Shown here: piece after piece, positions 37,441 to 50,522 of the stretch
How the letters are laid out: every line of letters begins with the position of its first letter
Position numbering within the stretch: the stretch's first letter is position 1
Source of the DNA: Saccoglossus kowalevskii
Lineage: Eukaryota > Hemichordata > Enteropneusta > Harrimaniidae
NCBI RefSeq assembly: GCF_000003605.2
Contig: NW_003143840.1
Coordinates: forward strand, 31,213-82,270
DNA: 51,058 nucleotides
Direction of reading: 5' to 3'
Made by a program: the position numbers and the translations under genes
The notes under the pieces: generated by a model
What the model saw: only the letters and a program-made list of their open reading frames with translations
Told to the model about the DNA's origin: nothing
Database searches by the model: none

Positions 37441-39614
37441 CAAAATCGGTTCATTTATAGGTAAACTATGTTTCAACGCTTTTGTATTATTATTATTATA
37501 TTAACATTGACCAAACTCTCTGAAGGCCAGGTTTTAATATACAAATAGATAATTGCAATGCATACATATTCATTATTAATATAGCTTTAATTTAGAAATG
37601 TGTCAGATTGAGTTCGATTCATATGAATTATCGACCAGCACGTGTAATATATGAATTTTTGATTTTGCAACGTGATAATAGTGTTGGCATTTAATTGGCT
37701 ATATTTTCGAAACTGGGATAAATACGCATGCGCAGTTAATATAGAAAAGGAAACAAATTGTCTCGAAAACATTATTTAAAAACTTTGTTGGTGACTTTAT
37801 AACGTCTGTAGCAGTAACAGTAATTATGGCAAAATGTTACGTTTATTTTTTCAAATTTATTTATTATATTAATTTAAAGGTACTATCATGTATATGCATT
37901 ACGCAACGAGATACTGATTCGAACTTGATAACATTCTCGGTTTATGAAATGATCAATGATATCAGATCACTTCAATCGAATTACCATGTTGGTATTTACA
38001 ACAATAAATCTGAATAGCTAAGCGTATTATCCATTCAGTTGCCATGGTGAGCAAGAAGAATATTCGGTCACCGTCATCCCCGTGACAAGATAAGCCAGTA
38101 GTGGTGATAAATACATAAAGAGCTTATTAGTAATTAAGACATTCTAGCATGACAGAAAAGCGGGATAGTGACGAATACAACAGCATATGTTAAGTCATTA
38201 TTTGCACAATATTAAATCTCATGAGTAAACTGAGCGTCCGTGTTTGTAACGCAGTAGACCGCTTACAGGTATTCAGATATTCTTGATTAGTAAAATGTTC
38301 ACAATGTTTTTTAAGATACTGTATGTCTAAGAAAGACTGTTGTTTTGTAGTTCAAAAGACGATCCCAGAATCTTAAATACCCATGTGTCTGACATGAGTT
38401 TCATCCAACAACGAGAGTATGTACATAGCACTGCCATTGAAATGTTGATCGTCTTTTTAGTCAAGCTATGTGAAGAATTGTTTAAAAACCAAACTACATT
38501 TTGTAATAAACAAATAGTATTTTGAATTAAAAAAATAAAATAATATTGAATCGCAAATGCAATACAAAAGATTCATTAATCGTTTCTAAACATGGCGGCA
38601 TACAAGCAATTGGGAAATCAAAAGCTGTGCTAAAAATCGGAAAACTACTAATTTGGCAAATTATGTAAATTAGATTATAAGACTAAGAAGTATTATAATA
38701 TTTTTTTTGACCAATTATCTAAATACATTGAAAAGTACTGTTTCTACTATAACTTGACAATGTTGAACCCGAAGCAAGGCTTGATCAAGATGAGTCGTAG
38801 TTGCATGATGTTTGAATGGGATGCGCCATCCTGGCGTGGAGGATTCCACGTTTGTCCATAATACCTTACTATATGTCATATTTTCCAGACTGAGAGCGAC
38901 AAGAAATACTATTCTTGGCACTGTAGTGTGTTTTCCTGAGGGGACAACACATTTTGACCTTGTTTGTCGCAGTGACATCATCGTTTACTATTCTCTCACT
39001 ACTGAATAAAACCCGTCACTTTTACTTTTATATAATTGTGTTACGAAATAAGTACACTCATCTTGTACTTGTATATAATAGAAATTTTAACATTTTCATC
39101 TTACTATACCAACTGACATAATCGACCAGGGAGATGGCCTAGGGTCAGACTAATTCCTTTAAAATAAACTTGCCACAAATAAGACTTAATAACGCAGACT
39201 ATCTAGTCATAGCGATTGTTGCTATACGCATTGCAGCTACGTGTTTCTGTCAGCCACTGTATTGTAGAGAACTAAAGTAATTTCCCTGTATCTCCTGGGA
39301 GTAAACTGTAGGGCGTGTTTTTAAAGTACGAATGTATATCACTATATATGTGCGTGTACTGCTAATCTGATATGTGAGACAACGTTTCAAATAAGTGTGC
39401 CTAATATGGCATAATAAAGTATAACACATTTTCTTCCAATTATCATTATTTGTTTTTAACAATTTTACACAATTTATTAATAGTCAAATGGAGGTATGTG
39501 GTTATTTTAAAATTATGAACAGATAATAATCAAAGCATGGTGCATTGATCTACATTGATTGTATTCGTCAAAACATTAAATTACCATTCAAAGCCATACC
39601 ATGAATGCTAGACA

Positions 39615-39616
<2 letters not shown>
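37441..39616. other. AT-rich sequence, no supported gene
   Basis: Frames at 38340-38525 and 38812-39009 (plus) and 38715-38981 (minus) show no motif, and the latter two overlap. No array was seen. Confidence 0.5.

Positions 39617-39656
<40 letters not shown>
39617..39656. repeat. (AT)20 microsatellite, second copy
   Basis: A perfect 40-bp AT run, the same length as the tract at 7332-7371. Confidence 0.97.
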
Positions 39657-39659
<3 letters not shown>

Positions 39660-40107
39660 AACTACATGCCGCAAAATTAGAGGAATAGTAATTTTAATAA
39701 CTATTATGTTATTTTTTGTTACAAAAGCTCCATAATAATACTGAACGTTTGTCCCTCCGAATGTTAAGGTTTAATGTACATGTATCTCTAAACAACTGTT
39801 TAGTTAATAATATGTTCAGTATTATTGAATACAGCAAATGCCACGGTATCATTCATGCGTGTACGGATGTAACAAACAAATGCCACCAGTTTGACCCGAA
39901 CGGGCGGCAGTGTATGTTTGGTTTACTAAATTCAATAAGGCTCCAATTGCATCGGCGCCAAACCAATATTGAAAGAAGAAAACGGGGTCGAATATTGAAT
40001 GAGGCTTTCCTCAAATGATATATCAAACACGGTGTACTATTAAGTTTGTTTCCTTGTTATTATCGAATCGTTCATGCGTGACGAAATGTGATATTGGACT
40101 TTCCTAC

Positions 40108-40225
40108 CATGTGCATTATCCTGGTGAACTTCACTGATCCGTTCAAATCTCCCCAATCATCAACGTGTCTTATGAAACGGATGTAGGTTTCCCAGAGAAT
40201 ATACCACAAATTAGTTACCAATAGG
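40108..40225 (-). CDS. Candidate internal exon of an unidentified gene
   Basis: A minus-strand segment of 118 nt between the acceptor TATTATTTGTTTTGAG and the donor CACATG|GTAGGA. Only one frame is open through it: one base plus 39 codons, including NLWYILWETYIRFIRHV and DDWGDLNGSVKFTRI. The residue mix, rich in aromatics and charges, looks more like protein than the surrounding AT-rich frames. No family is recognised and no joining exon could be established. Confidence 0.3.
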
Positions 40226-40309
40226 CTCAAAACAAATAATACAAAGCAGTCAATGGAATAGCACAATGCATGCGTGTTCAAATCAACGTCAGCCAGAGTC
40301 ACAATAAAA

Positions 40310-43300
40310 CAAATTAGAATTGTGCTTGACAGTCATGTGATGCATCATAGACTAATTGATAAAAGTGGAAATAACAATTAATTTCACCGCGCGTGCGAAT
40401 CTGCTAATGTCGCAACATGACCCACAGTGACTGGAGTCCAATCCTTTTTCAATTTCCTATTGTTTACGGCAATCACAAAGTGCTTTTCTGGCTTTTACGT
40501 GAGCCAAAACATACCGGTGTATTTTATTAAAAAGGCCAGTTTGGGGCTTAATGCTTGTCAGTTTGGCGTAAATTGAAATTTTTGATTAACATTTGCTTTA
40601 GACAATTGCATCGCTAAAATAGTTGTAATGTAAGTCATATAGTTTCTGACTTTCTCATTCATTGATTATTCAATATTCACCCGCGAATTCGTGTATATGC
40701 ATCTTAATAATACCATCCGAATATTTTAGACATTAGGCTCCACCTCCCGTACCTGTTTTGGTCATTATGTTAAATACTCGTATCCAGCCCAGGTTAAGTT
40801 GCAACGTTCGGTCAATTTACAATTTCCATTAACAACAAGAACGGTTCACAAGTTATATGCAATTTCCAGTATATGCTTTCAGCCAAAAAACCGGTTCAAA
40901 TGAGGCAGATGTGTGGGTTTACTGCAATAGGCGTACGATATATAATATGTCACATCATCAAACGAATTTCCCTCTCAAATAGGTTTCTATCTTTTTCTGA
41001 GTTGAACGCATAGAACCGGTGTACCTAGGGAGCAATCCTCCATCGTTATCTGACCAGATAACATCATTAAATCAGTCAACACAGTAGATAGGTGTCAATT
41101 GGGTTACTGCCAAGCCGTACGTTGCATGAATTATATTATGATTATATGTTTTATATATGCATCTGAAAAATTAGACATCATTGTGTCTGCACAAACAGAG
41201 TCAGACAGAGTGACTACATTACATTCGAAACTTTTGACTTGTGAACAATAACAAATGTATCAGTATATTTCCTTTAAATCCACGTTACTATGCAGATTAG
41301 TGAACAGCCATTATTTATGTAAGGGGTCTTGATAATGCCACACACAAAAATAGGTATTATTGTAAAAGAACTTTTAAATGCCATATTATACAAATAGTGA
41401 GATGTTTGCTACGGCAAAACAAAAAATTCATAGCCTCCTGTTCACCACAAACTACCGTGACTATGACACAAATATTAAAATGGTCATGTTACACCGACCG
41501 AAGCACGAATAATTTTGTTATATGAACGAAAAATTGTGTATTCGTGGTTTTGATAAACATAATCTACACATGTTTTTCAGCGGCTCTATTTGATGCAATG
41601 TTACATAAATTAATCACCAGCAACTGAGTATTCGCCGTGTGCAGGTAGCCACTAGGAACAATATAATTCGTTTCTGTTTGAGGTGTCCGCAACTAAAATT
41701 CCACGCTATTGCACATAGTGATGATGCACATAGTTTCGGTAATTGTGTCAACACTAAATTATGAAATTATTTTGCGGCTACAGTGTATCGCTTTTTTGTT
41801 TTTTAACACAAGGTGAAACAATATATGATCTCTGTATAAGTATATAGTGCTTTTTATTGCAAATTCATTGCGAGTTCTGTTTTTCTGGCAGTGTTTAAAA
41901 TACGTGTTTTTTTCTATTTATCATGGATAAGCACACTATATCTAACATACTAATCTCGATATAAAATATGCTGTTACATTTTCTAGATTTTATGATGTAA
42001 CCAGTCTAGTAATATGAATGTGAGTGAAAAGCGAAATTTACAAACTCTTGAGAGTTAAAAGTCTAAAAGTACACTACAAAAATGAGTTGCTGTATGTAAA
42101 ATTAGAGGCTGTATTTAAGCTGCAAATAAAAGTGTCTTTTTATTAATTTCTGTGGCACTGAATTAAAATAGTACCCGTACATGTTAAGTGTAAGATAATA
42201 TTGGTGTGCACGTGCACATATTACCCATGATTCATATTTACGTAACACGAGGCGAATGCAGTAATTCACGACATGCGGAAAAGTAAATATCTAGCAAATC
42301 TTTTCATTACACAATTTGACACATATACCGGACATTAAGTTTCAAAAGAATGCAAATAATTGATCTTTATCTCAACAGTAACAAGTTAGTCATCGTGAAT
42401 GAGAATTTTACAAAATCCATTATGTGTGACATTACTTATTATGTATGCATATGTACTAAGTTTTAAATGCGTCATATTAATGCATGTTTTAAACTAAATA
42501 GCTGTCTGTCGGAAATGACATTATGGAAACAATTATACGGCATTATTAGATCGATCGGCATTGTTTCAACAAAAGATCAAATTAGCGACAAAAATGTATA
42601 AATATATCTACGCAATACCTCGTGTCAATTTTGAGGACTGTTTTATAGATTGAGTTTGAAGATATAGGATTTCATAGGAGGTATGTTGTGAAATACACAT
42701 CGTGCATTTGAATACATACATCAGATATGCAATCCAGTTCACAGTTCGACGTACTGTTTCTGTTAATACCTAAATCCGCGTCTATGTATGATCACTGTTC
42801 TTATAAACTCATCTGTGACATTTATTGCTTCTCATATTTTTTTATGACAAACGTAAGTGAATTTAGACATATCGCATGAGAGGCATAACTGTCATTCAAA
42901 TTAGGGTTACACAGTTATGTTTGCGCCACATACAAACACATTAATACAGCTTGCCTTCTTTCTACATATGATACTCATGCCGACGTTATCATCGTCAAGG
43001 AAACGAACATGTGAGCATGCGTACTTAATAGTTGACGGTGAAAAGGTCACCAACACAGGAGATTAAAGGGTAAGACAATTAATGTAACGTTGTATAGTCG
43101 CGGCAGTTTGAAGAAACATGTTCAAAATCGCTGGCGGCATACATTGATTATATCGCGGCAGTATATAGTTCACATAGACAGTAAATCGACACTTGGCATC
43201 CTATTAACATAAGCGTGCGACACATTCAGAGCAAAAGAAAAATGTTGACTTGTATAGTATGAGTTTTGACATCATAATATCACAAATATAACGTTATCTA

Positions 43301-44900
43301 CTTAAAACTATACCGTTTTATTGTATTGTTTATTGTTTGCTGAAATTGTAGGTGTATAACCCGCTTTTCAGTTTGTCAATATCAGTACAAATGTGAATTG
43401 AATAGTATTTAGAGTGGTTTTCTATGTAGGTTATAGTTTTCACGTATCTGTGGGCAGCATATAAGAACATTCACCAATCGAATACGGTAGCAATGTATAT
43501 GATTCAATTCAACCTCCGGCAATTGACAACGCTTTAGATATTAATTGGAAATATTGGCAAAATCTCTTATCGTTCAACTACTTTCTTGGCGTTCCTGACA
43601 TCATAGTTTTGATAATTGTTACCATAATTTTTTTAGAATTGGACATTTGTCAGCATCGAGCACGTCCTATATATTAACACGTATTGCCTGTTACCACTGA
43701 CTTGTTCAATCAACTCTTCAAAGTTATTAGGACATCACACTACAAGTAGACTCGAACATATACTTTAATCAAAACTAATTGCAGAGCAGGAACACTTACT
43801 GAAAATCAAATAGTTAACTCAAAATGTTTTTTTTTCTCTCAAAAGATAGAAAGAATGGAAGATGCTAGTTCACATATCATGCTTTAATTTTCAATTTAAT
43901 TTATCGAAACATAATAATGGTGATATTAATGTGTTTGTGACCTCTCTCGATGTTCAAATAAAGAGAATTATGTGAATGAATATTCACCATTTGAAGATAT
44001 CAACATGCAAACGATAATAATATAAAACTTGTCTTGTTGATGAAAAACAGAACGAAATAATCTTCCCAAACGAGTTATCGAAAACGAACTAACCCACTGC
44101 GGATTTATATCATGACATCACATGTGTATTATCGATATTATTCAATTGATATTAACATTTTCAGCTTACATATTTGTCTAATAAATAACACAAAATAATT
44201 CTCAGCACACAAAAAATATATTGATTTTATAGACTAAAATTAAAACTTAATTTTAATTGGGTTTTCTCATTGACATTATTAAACATACTAATAAAACCTT
44301 TTCAATTATTACCCATACAACATTGTTATTTAGAAAGCTCGAACAAACTGCTATCAAATTGGTGATATACAAACACACAGCCTACATCCGCCAATACCCG
44401 AGCCGTCGAAAAGGTAGTTGAATTGATTAATTCAGCAAATCTTAACTGGCGCTGGCGAATATAAATCCAACTGATGTGCATGCAAAACAGAGTATTCAGA
44501 TTTTTTAGACAATTATTCTCTCCAGGAAATAGTCGTCTTGCATCTTATTACTATTTCACCTACAACATGAATTGAAATGTAGAAATGGATGTGTCGAAGC
44601 GATCATCCCATTAGCTCAGTTAATTATCTCTTATACACAAGACAGTTGATTAGATTAGTAAATACATGATTGTCAATAAATATTAATCTTGGCCGGGGAA
44701 GTTGATAATTGGTCTTACAATGATTATTTGTCTCTTACACGTCATTTCAGGGTCCGTATACACGTAGTTACATCTGAGACTTTTTTGTAGCAGAAGACAA
44801 TACGGCGAACACCGCGGATTAGACGTCGGCGCCGGAGCTTGGCCAAAACTTAAGATTTCGCGCAAAAAAACTCGTTTTGAGTGTGCCAGTGAGCACAAAT
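40310..44900. other. AT-rich sequence without any feature I can support
   Basis: A 4.6-kb stretch with no open frame of interest, no tandem array and no RNA signature. It is probably intronic or intergenic. Confidence 0.6.
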
Positions 44901-45000
44901 TGTAGCGTGTGCTGACTGGAGAATATTATGTGCATGGGGGCATGAATACGTACACACAAGGCTGTTTCAATTTTACATTCATATACATATTATTGCCCAC

Positions 45001-45169
45001 CTTCACGGCGAGATTATAGTGGTACATAATACAATCTGTTTCAATGCTGTAATTCGCTAAAAGATAATAAAAGATGTCCGGCTGAAGATGATATACAAAA
45101 ATTGCAGGCTTTTTCCAATACTTAGAACGGAATTCTTGATATTGCAACATTCCAGATGAATACCAGCCA
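45001..45169 (-). CDS. Candidate internal exon of an unidentified gene
   Basis: A minus-strand segment of 169 nt from the acceptor CGACTCCAAG to a good donor GTGAAG|GTGGGC. It reads as one base plus 56 codons, starting GWYSSGMLQYQEFRSKYW and containing IETDCIMYHYNLAVK at its end. The larger open frame (44926-45459) continues upstream into a duplicated non-coding block, so only this part is proposed. No domain is recognised. Confidence 0.3.
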
Positions 45170-45365
45170 CTTGGAGTCGGGCAGGTTTGATAAACAACCA
45201 GAACAAGCCGTAGGCTGATTGACGTTCCGCTCCGCTCAAAATGTTTTCGACTGTTGGCACGGTAGGACATAAACGCAAGTTGACCCTTTAACCTAAATTT
45301 CGGCAAGTTGAGAAACTTTTTTCCGATCGTTTTGCGATTGTATTTGCTATAATTACAAGACTGGT

Positions 45366-45449
45366 AGGAAGTGATACATTTGGCGCAAAACGTATTCAAA
45401 AACCAGCTGTTGCCATGGAAACAGTGGGTCAGTATTTGTTTATACCAAG
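45366..45449. repeat. Diverged duplication, copy 1, with RFX X-box
   Basis: It shares TTGGCGC.AA...TATTCAAAA, CTGTTGCCATGGAAAC and GTGGGTCAGTATTT with copy 2 at 45619-45706. Weaker similarity extends perhaps 100 bp to the left in both copies. The reading frames of the two copies do not correspond, so it is treated as non-coding duplication. Confidence 0.65.
45409..45422. promoter_or_regulatory. RFX X-box GTTGCCATGGAAAC
   Basis: It fits the RFX-family consensus GTHNCC, two-base spacer, RGNAAC. It sits in copy 1 of the local duplication. Binding and target gene are inferred from the motif only. Confidence 0.45.
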
Positions 45450-45618
45450 TATGAAACAAATTGTCTCAGCTAAAAAACAATAAAAACAGAAGAGTTAAAA
45501 AGCCTTTCCTGGTGGATAATTTCCCCAAATTTCTCGGTAATGAAAAAAGATATAAGAAAACACAAATCGTAACTCTCTGCCCACACTCAAGCTGAGTAGA
45601 ATCCTCAATTTGTAACAA

Positions 45619-45706
45619 GGAAATGCAGTTGGCGCGAATCTATTCAAAATCAGTGTTTTGGCTGTTGCATTGGCAACGGTGGGCCAGCATTTTTCAGATT
45701 TGACCA
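45619..45706. repeat. Diverged duplication, copy 2, with X-box-like site
   Basis: The partner of 45366-45449, offset about 253 bp. It contains GTTGCATTGGCAAC where copy 1 has GTTGCCATGGAAAC, followed by GGTGGGCCAGCATTT. Confidence 0.65.
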
Positions 45707-46779
45707 CCTTTCTAAAAATCACAGAAGAGAGCGGCAAGAGCTGCGGCTGACATGATGGCGTTGCTAATCGCTGGTAAAACAACACAAACGAATGAGTGGA
45801 CAAATGAGCAACCAGGTTGGCAGATGACTTAATACATCCAAAATATTCATGTCAATAAACATGTTAAGAATAGGATAAATATTTGTGTGTGCAGTACTGT
45901 TGTTCCGGGACTGCCAGGTTTTTTGGGCGCCTCGCCGAATTCTTTGAGCTGGAACATCAAAATCACTAAACACCAAGAATTGGAGATGACACAACAATTG
46001 GTAACTGGAAGATGCGACAGTTATTGACCCCGACTGAGCCTCGACTTATACCTCTCAGTTGCAGTTACGTAATATCGGCCTTGCCTAGACCTAAGTGTAT
46101 GATATTTAACTTATATATTCAGTTTAATGGGGGACATGTATTCGGAACTTATACTGCATGTTGGCAACAATCAGTGATGGTAAAAAAAGCATGTGCCGTA
46201 ATTCTGAGCAAGATTTTAATCGTTCTTTATATTGACAAGAATCGAATGAAGAGAAGTCGGATAGAAGTTGATCAAATACCATGTTTTAAAGAACTCTCAG
46301 AATTTTAAATTTAAATAGAAATTAGTATGTGACTTTTCTACAGACCTCCATTAATTGCAAAGTATTGGTTCTCATCTGTATCAAGAGAAATTTTGCTAAT
46401 CATTTACGACAAAAATGTCTTATTCTAGCGTGTTTTGCTTATCAAAAATGTATTCACAAAAGTTTTCCCAACGTTTACCTACCCCAATGAAGATGATTAC
46501 CATTCTAAGTAAACCAGTCTATACTCGACCCTGTCCGTATTTGAAGACACCATAACGCTGCTATGACGTGTATACAAACAGGGATACCAACTGCTTACGC
46601 ATTTTAGTTAAAGAATTTAATCTGAAAACAACATGATTCGCAACAACGTTTATAGACATGTTTTTAGAATCTCTGTTAAGCGGGTTAGTGCATTACAATA
46701 CAGATCGTAATGTACATATTCCTACGATTCCTATATTTGTAAATTACAGAGTTCGATAACTTAATTAGGATCCTCGCCC

Positions 46780-46887
46780 TCAGTCAAATACTCCGATAGT
46801 TTCACTCCCTGGGGTATCACAGCCAATTATCGTCGTAGCCTCAGGGTCGGATATGCAATGGTAACATCTTCTCCATCGTTTAATTGA
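46780..46887 (-). CDS. Candidate terminal exon, Cys-containing
   Basis: After a strong acceptor, TTCTCCACATCTTTTTCAG, the phase 0 frame reads 35 codons and a stop. It contains RRCYHCISDPEATTIIGC, and the CYxC...C spacing faintly resembles the start of Ly6/uPAR-type three-finger domains. The stop would make it terminal, or it could be spliced at GGGA|GTGAAA before the stop. A second frame is open for 20 codons, so the frame is not certain. Confidence 0.25.
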   Translation of the reverse strand, partial: SIKRWRRCYHCISDPEATTIIGCDTPGSETIGVFD

Positions 46888-48336
46888 CTGAAAAAGATGT
46901 GGAGAATAATCAAGAGGATTATCTGCACGGACCGTTGTTTTCACACTGAATACGCATATTGAATAGATAATTTTCCGGCGAATTGTCCATGAATAAATTA
47001 AATTCATTGTCTTTTTAAGCGCGTCCTCAATTTGGGTTGTACTCATTCATATCATTCATATAGTTTCTAATCCACATAGTGTTAGTTTAGTTGCAATGTT
47101 TAAACATTCAATAATGCCAATAGTAGCTTTACTATGCTAATTCGAAAATCTAAATGGTGAGACATTCAGAGAATTGCGTTTGCCCAATCCCATGGAGTGA
47201 AATGTTTAAAATTTAGCAGAACATTTGAAAATTTGACAAATTGTATTTACAGTTAGAATTGATTGGAATTATGACATTCAGAAAAATCCAGACGTATGTC
47301 TCGATCTACATCTCTATCACCATCAGTCTACGAGAGCAGTTTGCTTAGGTTTCTTTGGATACTTTCACATGTATTCCGCCGGTGTCATAAATTAGTACAA
47401 TTTACTATTAACTTCAGCTTTTATTTGTCCCCAAGGACAAATATATTTTCGAAATAATTTGCGTATTACAGTTTATATTACTTATATTTCAGCGGTGGAC
47501 GAGTTACTTCAAACAGCTGCAGAACACGTTTCTGTAATGATCACATCATTGCATCCTTATTGCAAAGACGCTGTCCTTCACTACATTAACATTCCATATC
47601 AGCATCCCTATCATCGTTTGTTTTTATCTGATATTTATAATTATTTTTATAATATATCATAGTTCAAATACGTGCCTTTCGTGATAATGATCTCAACCCT
47701 GTATCATCAGTGTTCAATTTAAACTGTACATGAATTCCCCTGACACATTTAATATAATCTTCGCTTACATCACCAGCACCCACCGCATTCATTACTTGAT
47801 ATCAATCTCGATACACGTGACACGCTTTGATTCGTCTACACATTCTGATCAAGTAGTGGGCATAGCGAATGACATGAAGGGAATCCACTGTGTTCTATCA
47901 CGAGGACCATTCACTCAGAATAAGTACAACAATAAGCCACCACACTACCAAGCATGATACACATTATTCATCGCTTACATTATGTGCTTTTATAAATCCT
48001 ATTCCTAATAATATATGGTGAAATGGCCGTCACACGCGTACGCAAAATCACCAATGCTTTTAGAATTGACAACAATTTGTCAACCATAATTATCGGTATC
48101 GTGATAGATTCAGTTTTAACGATCTGTCAATTTATGTTAAATACCATGTATAAGCACCTGAGAAGTGAAGCATTTAATATAAGCTTTAACGCGAGAAATT
48201 TACGTTTGCTCCAACTTTAACGACCAATATACGTTAAAATGTAGCGCAAGGTTGTATACAAATTGAGAACTGTTCAATATACAGCATCACGATATACAGG
48301 CTGATTATAAGTAGGTAGGTAAGCTTAGCATAATCT

Positions 48337-48350
48337 GTTTCCATGGAAAC
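48337..48350. promoter_or_regulatory. Palindromic RFX X-box GTTTCCATGGAAAC
   Basis: A perfect 14-bp palindrome fitting the X-box consensus on both strands, about 2.9 kb from the site at 45409. No start of transcription is evident beside it. Confidence 0.4.
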
Positions 48351-48664
48351 CTTGGCATATGTGACAACACATTCCGAGTGTATTAATTAGATTGTTAAAT
48401 CGAATCTCATTTTTACGAAGGTCATTAATAATTTATTTTCCAAATGCGTAATAAATTATTGAGAACATATTGAAATACATTATGTACTTATATAAATATT
48501 GTTGCTTAGCAATTATTTGAACATCCTAGGAACTCTTTTTACAAGCTTTTCCTGGGACAGCGGACAAAAAGCCTGTCAAACTAAAGTAAATAGGAGACTA
48601 TAACTGAAAGAAATTTGCTTGATGTCTCTATATTGATGTTTGAATTCATTGTTAGCGGGTAAAC

Positions 48665-48907
48665 CTGATTGTACACTGTACCAGCTGCACAGTGCCATGG
48701 GCAAATCGATCAGCTTTTCTTTGAAATGCCAGGAACCTCGTCCATACTCAGAACCTCGAATATTACCACGGGATTTCATCAACATTGCGAGATAAGTGAT
48801 ATTTAATTTACTTAAAGTCTGGGTATATGTTGATGATGCCTCTGGCGTAAACGTATTCGAGGTGGGATACATTGTATATATCATTTTCAAAACGCCCATA
48901 GGGTACT
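48665..48907 (-). CDS. Candidate internal exon of an unidentified gene
   Basis: A minus-strand segment of 243 nt from the acceptor ACTCGACTAGCAG to the donor CAATCAG|GTTTAC. The favoured frame encodes about 80 residues, including TPEASSTYTQTLSKLN, RGNIRGSEYGRGSWHFKEK and LPMALCSWYS, and is open well beyond both borders. In its first third another frame (VPYGRFENDIYNVSHLEYVY) also looks protein-like, so the frame is uncertain. No domain is recognised. Confidence 0.3.
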
Positions 48908-50430
48908 CTGCTAGTCGAGTAATTGTATCGGACGTAACATGATTTTCTCACGCAAGAATCTGCATCGACTGTAGGGTTATTTAAACAAATCCCTGTGGGC
49001 AGAAATACAAATCATTGTGAGTATACACAAGTATTGCTCGCCTAACGAACCAGGTGGGATGTTGGTTATTATACTTGGTGAACACAATCAAAGCCGCAAG
49101 ATTGGTATTCGTAAGGCAAGTAGTTTGACAATTACATTGCAACTTGTATTTGTTTGTATACATTTCAGAATACATCCTATAAATATGTGAGGCTACTAAT
49201 TTAAATGAGCAAATCATCAATCTTACAAGTACATGCCCCGGGCAATGACAACTTAGGCTGCATTTATAATGAAATTGTAGAGAATTGCATGTGGAATACG
49301 ACGACGCAAATAGTCGAGCAGGTAAATCCCAAATATTGACACAATTGTTTAAAATGTGAAAATTGCATGACATTCTGAAGACATTCCGCTTTCAAATAAT
49401 AGACTAATTTAAATATGTTTTGGCTGGCGTATATATTGTTTTTACTCAAAATAATAGTTTATTGGATATTTTATTAAGGTTTCAGAAACATTCATTATGT
49501 AATTAAATTTATAATCACAGAATGAACAGACAAATTCGAGTATATACCATTATTTAACATCATAAAAACTAAGCTTAAAGAATTTATTTTCTATCTATAT
49601 CTATAAAATTTAAATATTCGATAAGTTTTATATTAAATATACCAACGAGTCCGAAGGAGATTACGAATACGAATAGTTTTTAACGCCACACTTTAAAACA
49701 GATAGTTTGGTCAAATTTCCGACTCTCTTGGTAACTAAGAGTTCCCTTTTTTATTTGTTTTGCACGGTTTGAATTGTCTTCCCAGTTCACCTGGACCAAT
49801 ATGTATACCGAAGACTGGAATTTACAAACTCTGTGGCTTACAAAATGGATCTTCTCCCGCGCATATGGCATGTGCCTAGTTTCCTTCGTCAAGCTTTCTA
49901 ACGTACAGTTTTAACACAGCCAACGGGAAAACTGTCTACTGCACATTCATCTTGGATACATACGAAGAAAAACCATGAAACTGACCCTATTAATCAACAG
50001 GAATGTTATACAAACGTATAAATATAACATAGCAAATTATGTTACATTTTCAGAAATTAAAACTATGAATATAATATTATTTGCAATCACCTACAACTGT
50101 AGTCTTTTTGAAAGAGGATTTTCAAATATTTGTGCGCCAAATTTCACTTTGATAAAATAGTAAATACAATACTGTTTTCAATTTGGTTGAATCCCGTGTC
50201 CTGCTTCATTATTTTGATAAAATAAAAACAATCTGCATGTGTGCCAGATTACGTATTTTCTCAAGTTTTGAACGTTATTGTCCTATTATACTAGAGTAAT
50301 AATACATTAGAACATCGTGAGATTAAATGGTTGAGATGTTGGTGGTATATCAACGCTATCAGATGAATCACGTCACATCTGTTTGCAGAATATACAAATT
50401 TAAGATTATTTCTTGATTATTTAAATATAC
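48908..50430. other. Sequence between exon candidates
   Basis: Minus-strand frames at 48981-49373 (with NLAALIVFTKYNNQHPTW) and 49680-49892 are somewhat protein-like but lack clean splice borders. They are left as unsupported. Confidence 0.4.
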
Positions 50431-50522
50431 TGTTGGTGTGCCGTATGGAACAGAAACCGGCGGGCCTTTGTACACATTTGATGTTATTGACATGGCATAG
50501 TCACCATAACCATCTGCGTTCT
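50431..50522 (-). CDS. Candidate internal exon of an unidentified gene
   Basis: A minus-strand segment of 92 nt from the acceptor ATATTGCTGTTAG to the donor CCAACA|GTATAT: two bases plus 30 codons. It contains NADGYGDYAMSITSNVYKGP and PVSVPYGTPT. The NADG start after a splice site recalls the loop A exon of nicotinic receptors, and YGDY...GPP recalls beta-sandwich ends of PKD/REJ type, but neither match is good enough to name. Confidence 0.3.

Noticed and set aside
44600-44645. TAGCTCAGTT, a tRNA A-box-like word
   Set aside because: There is no matching B box or cloverleaf pairing at the expected distance.
49680-49740. KFDQTICFKVW as a possible Cys-loop receptor signature
   Set aside because: The first Cys of the loop is missing at the required spacing, and the distance from Cys to Trp is wrong.
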